31,759 bases of DNA, taken from an uncultured Christensenella sp. GTDB lineage: Bacteria; Bacillota; Clostridia; Christensenellales; DTU072. Below the pieces are notes generated by a model. That model searched no databases. It saw only the letters and a program-made list of their open reading frames with translations, and was not told where the DNA came from. The translations under genes were made by a program, and so were the position numbers. Location: NCBI GenBank assembly GCA_905210905.1, contig CAJLYQ010000016.1, forward strand, positions 1 to 31,759, in the 5' to 3' direction. Shown here one piece after another: positions 31,293 to 31,759 of this stretch (position 1 is its first letter; the number at the start of each line of letters is the position of its first letter).

Positions 31293-31352
31293 ACTACCAC
31301 ATAAAGCCTTCCCCTTGGGGGGAAGGTGTCAACGAAGTTGACGGATGAGGGG
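31293..31352 (+). repeat. Second repeat type with GCCTTCCCC/GGGGAAGG hairpin
   Basis: CCTTCCCC-TTGG-GGGGAAGG (about 31308-31327) is followed by GTCAACGAAGTTGAC, another short palindrome, and GGATGAGGGGG. From general knowledge, sequences of this kind are widespread intergenic repeats in clostridial genomes; I could not search to confirm. Confidence 0.6.
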
Positions 31353-31399
31353 GTAGAAGTTTTATCTTTAACAAAAAATATATATCTAAGACGATGTTT

Positions 31400-31428
31400 C
31401 TTACTTTTTTAAGCGAAAAAAAAGTAAG
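31400..31428. repeat. Hairpin CTTACTTTTTT / AAAAAAGTAAG
   Basis: An 11-bp perfect inverted repeat with a 7-base loop. The next stretch (31439-31467) contains GTCGGG / CCCGAC flanking a loop. Neither is next to a gene in this window. Confidence 0.55.
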
Positions 31429-31504
31429 CAAAAAATCGGTCGGGCGTTAGTTGCGAAGCACCCCGACGCCCCGCACGCAACCTCAGCGGATATTTTTATT
31501 TGAA

Positions 31505-31542
31505 GTTAAGGGGAGAGAATATGCTCAATCTCTCCCCTTAAC
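31505..31542. repeat. Perfect 14-bp inverted repeat
   Basis: GTTAAGGGGAGAGA (31505-31518) and TCTCTCCCCTTAAC (31529-31542) pair perfectly around a 10-base loop. It is not followed by a T run and no gene ends nearby, so a terminator role is unlikely. Confidence 0.65.
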
Positions 31543-31579
31543 AAACCCCTCTTTTCTCATAATTTTCCCCAAAACTTAT

Positions 31580-31661
31580 CCGACCAAACGTTATGCGGAA
31601 ATTTACTCGCGGTCGGCGAAACCGCCGACGCGCGGATAAATTTTTAATCCGCATAAGTCGG
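31580..31661. repeat. Palindromic repeat element, full copy C
   Basis: The 82-base element is a nested palindrome: CCGAC/GTCGG at the ends, then TTATGCGG (31591-31598) / CCGCATAA (31649-31656), then AAATTTA (31599-31605) / TAAATTT (31637-31643), and at the centre GTCGGCG-AAAC-CGCCGAC (31612-31629). The whole element could fold into one long arm. Its left half is repeated at 31152 and, less closely, at 31217. Confidence 0.7.
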
Positions 31662-31724
31662 ACTTCCACAGAAGCAAAATGACACATTTTGCTTAGGAAG
31701 TGAAGTCCGCAGGGGCGTTGCCCC
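31660..31724. repeat. Nested palindrome and GGGGC-GTT-GCCCC hairpin after copy C
   Basis: GGACTTC (from 31660) pairs with GAAGTCC (ending 31708) around a perfect AAGCAAAATG-ACA-CATTTTGCTT stem (31672-31694). GGGGC-GTT-GCCCC follows at 31712-31724. The remaining bases to 31759 show no gene; the sequence ends within this repeat-like DNA. Confidence 0.6.
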
Positions 31725-31759
31725 TTGCTCGTTCCCCGTAAGGGCGGCACTCACGGCGC

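Noticed and set aside
31451..31750. Short open frames in the terminal repeat region
   Set aside because: They run through palindromic repeats, have no ribosome binding sites and show no domain features.
31152..31759. CRISPR array or tRNA genes in the repeat-rich end
   Set aside because: Repeats are few, diverged, unevenly spaced and palindromic throughout, with no uniform spacers; no tRNA arms or T-loop sequence can be seen.

Overview
The window reads as a chromosomal segment of a spore-forming member of the Firmicutes, most likely class Clostridia. The reasons are the gerA-type germinant receptor operon, the AddAB (not RecBCD) recombination nuclease, a class III fructose-1,6-bisphosphatase, strong AGGAGG-type ribosome binding sites and sigma-A-like promoters. 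Order and family cannot be fixed from sequence alone. The genome has a bacterial-type GlnRS, which many Firmicutes lack. There are no phage genes, transposases, CRISPR arrays, tRNAs or rRNAs in the window.

Layout: (1) 1-1355, end of the str operon (fusA 3' end, then tuf), closed by two strong terminators. (2) 1613-5624, a small Gly/Cys-rich protein on the minus strand, divergent from a three-gene germinant receptor operon. (3) 5658-12140, addB-addA, with a promoter placed so close to the addB start that the message may be leaderless. (4) 12250-15534, a membrane protein of unknown function, a small GNAT-like gene and glnS. (5) 15585-24238, the most unusual part: two adjacent transcription units encoding seven related four-helix membrane proteins, a soluble zinc-ribbon protein, a small acidic-tailed protein and an acyl carrier protein. 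(6) 24297-29823, a large lipoprotein with InlB-like repeats and a transglutaminase-like domain, a DUF3267 membrane zincin and fbp. (7) 29988-31088, a minus-strand DEDDh exonuclease with a BRCT-like tail. (8) 31152-31759, non-coding DNA packed with palindromic repeat elements.

The region 15727-23911 is the best candidate for an undescribed system. Its membrane proteins share a 4-TM C-terminal core, a hexapeptide just after TM1 of the form x-Y-x-x-hydrophobic-Y, and in three of them a similar AGY-containing fourth helix. Two members carry the same CxxC zinc ribbon with a following RPR-Y-AM segment. Four members carry a short proline motif (QP-4 hydrophobic-P-aromatic). The genes look like a family diversified in place, with cytoplasmic modules (zinc ribbon, coiled coil, proline motif, acidic tail) shuffled between a conserved membrane anchor. 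The upstream gene at 12351 has a promoter whose -35 region is nearly identical to that of the first cluster gene, including the same AATACTT/AAGTATT half sites, which suggests shared regulation. I do not recognise a described system with this composition; function is unknown.
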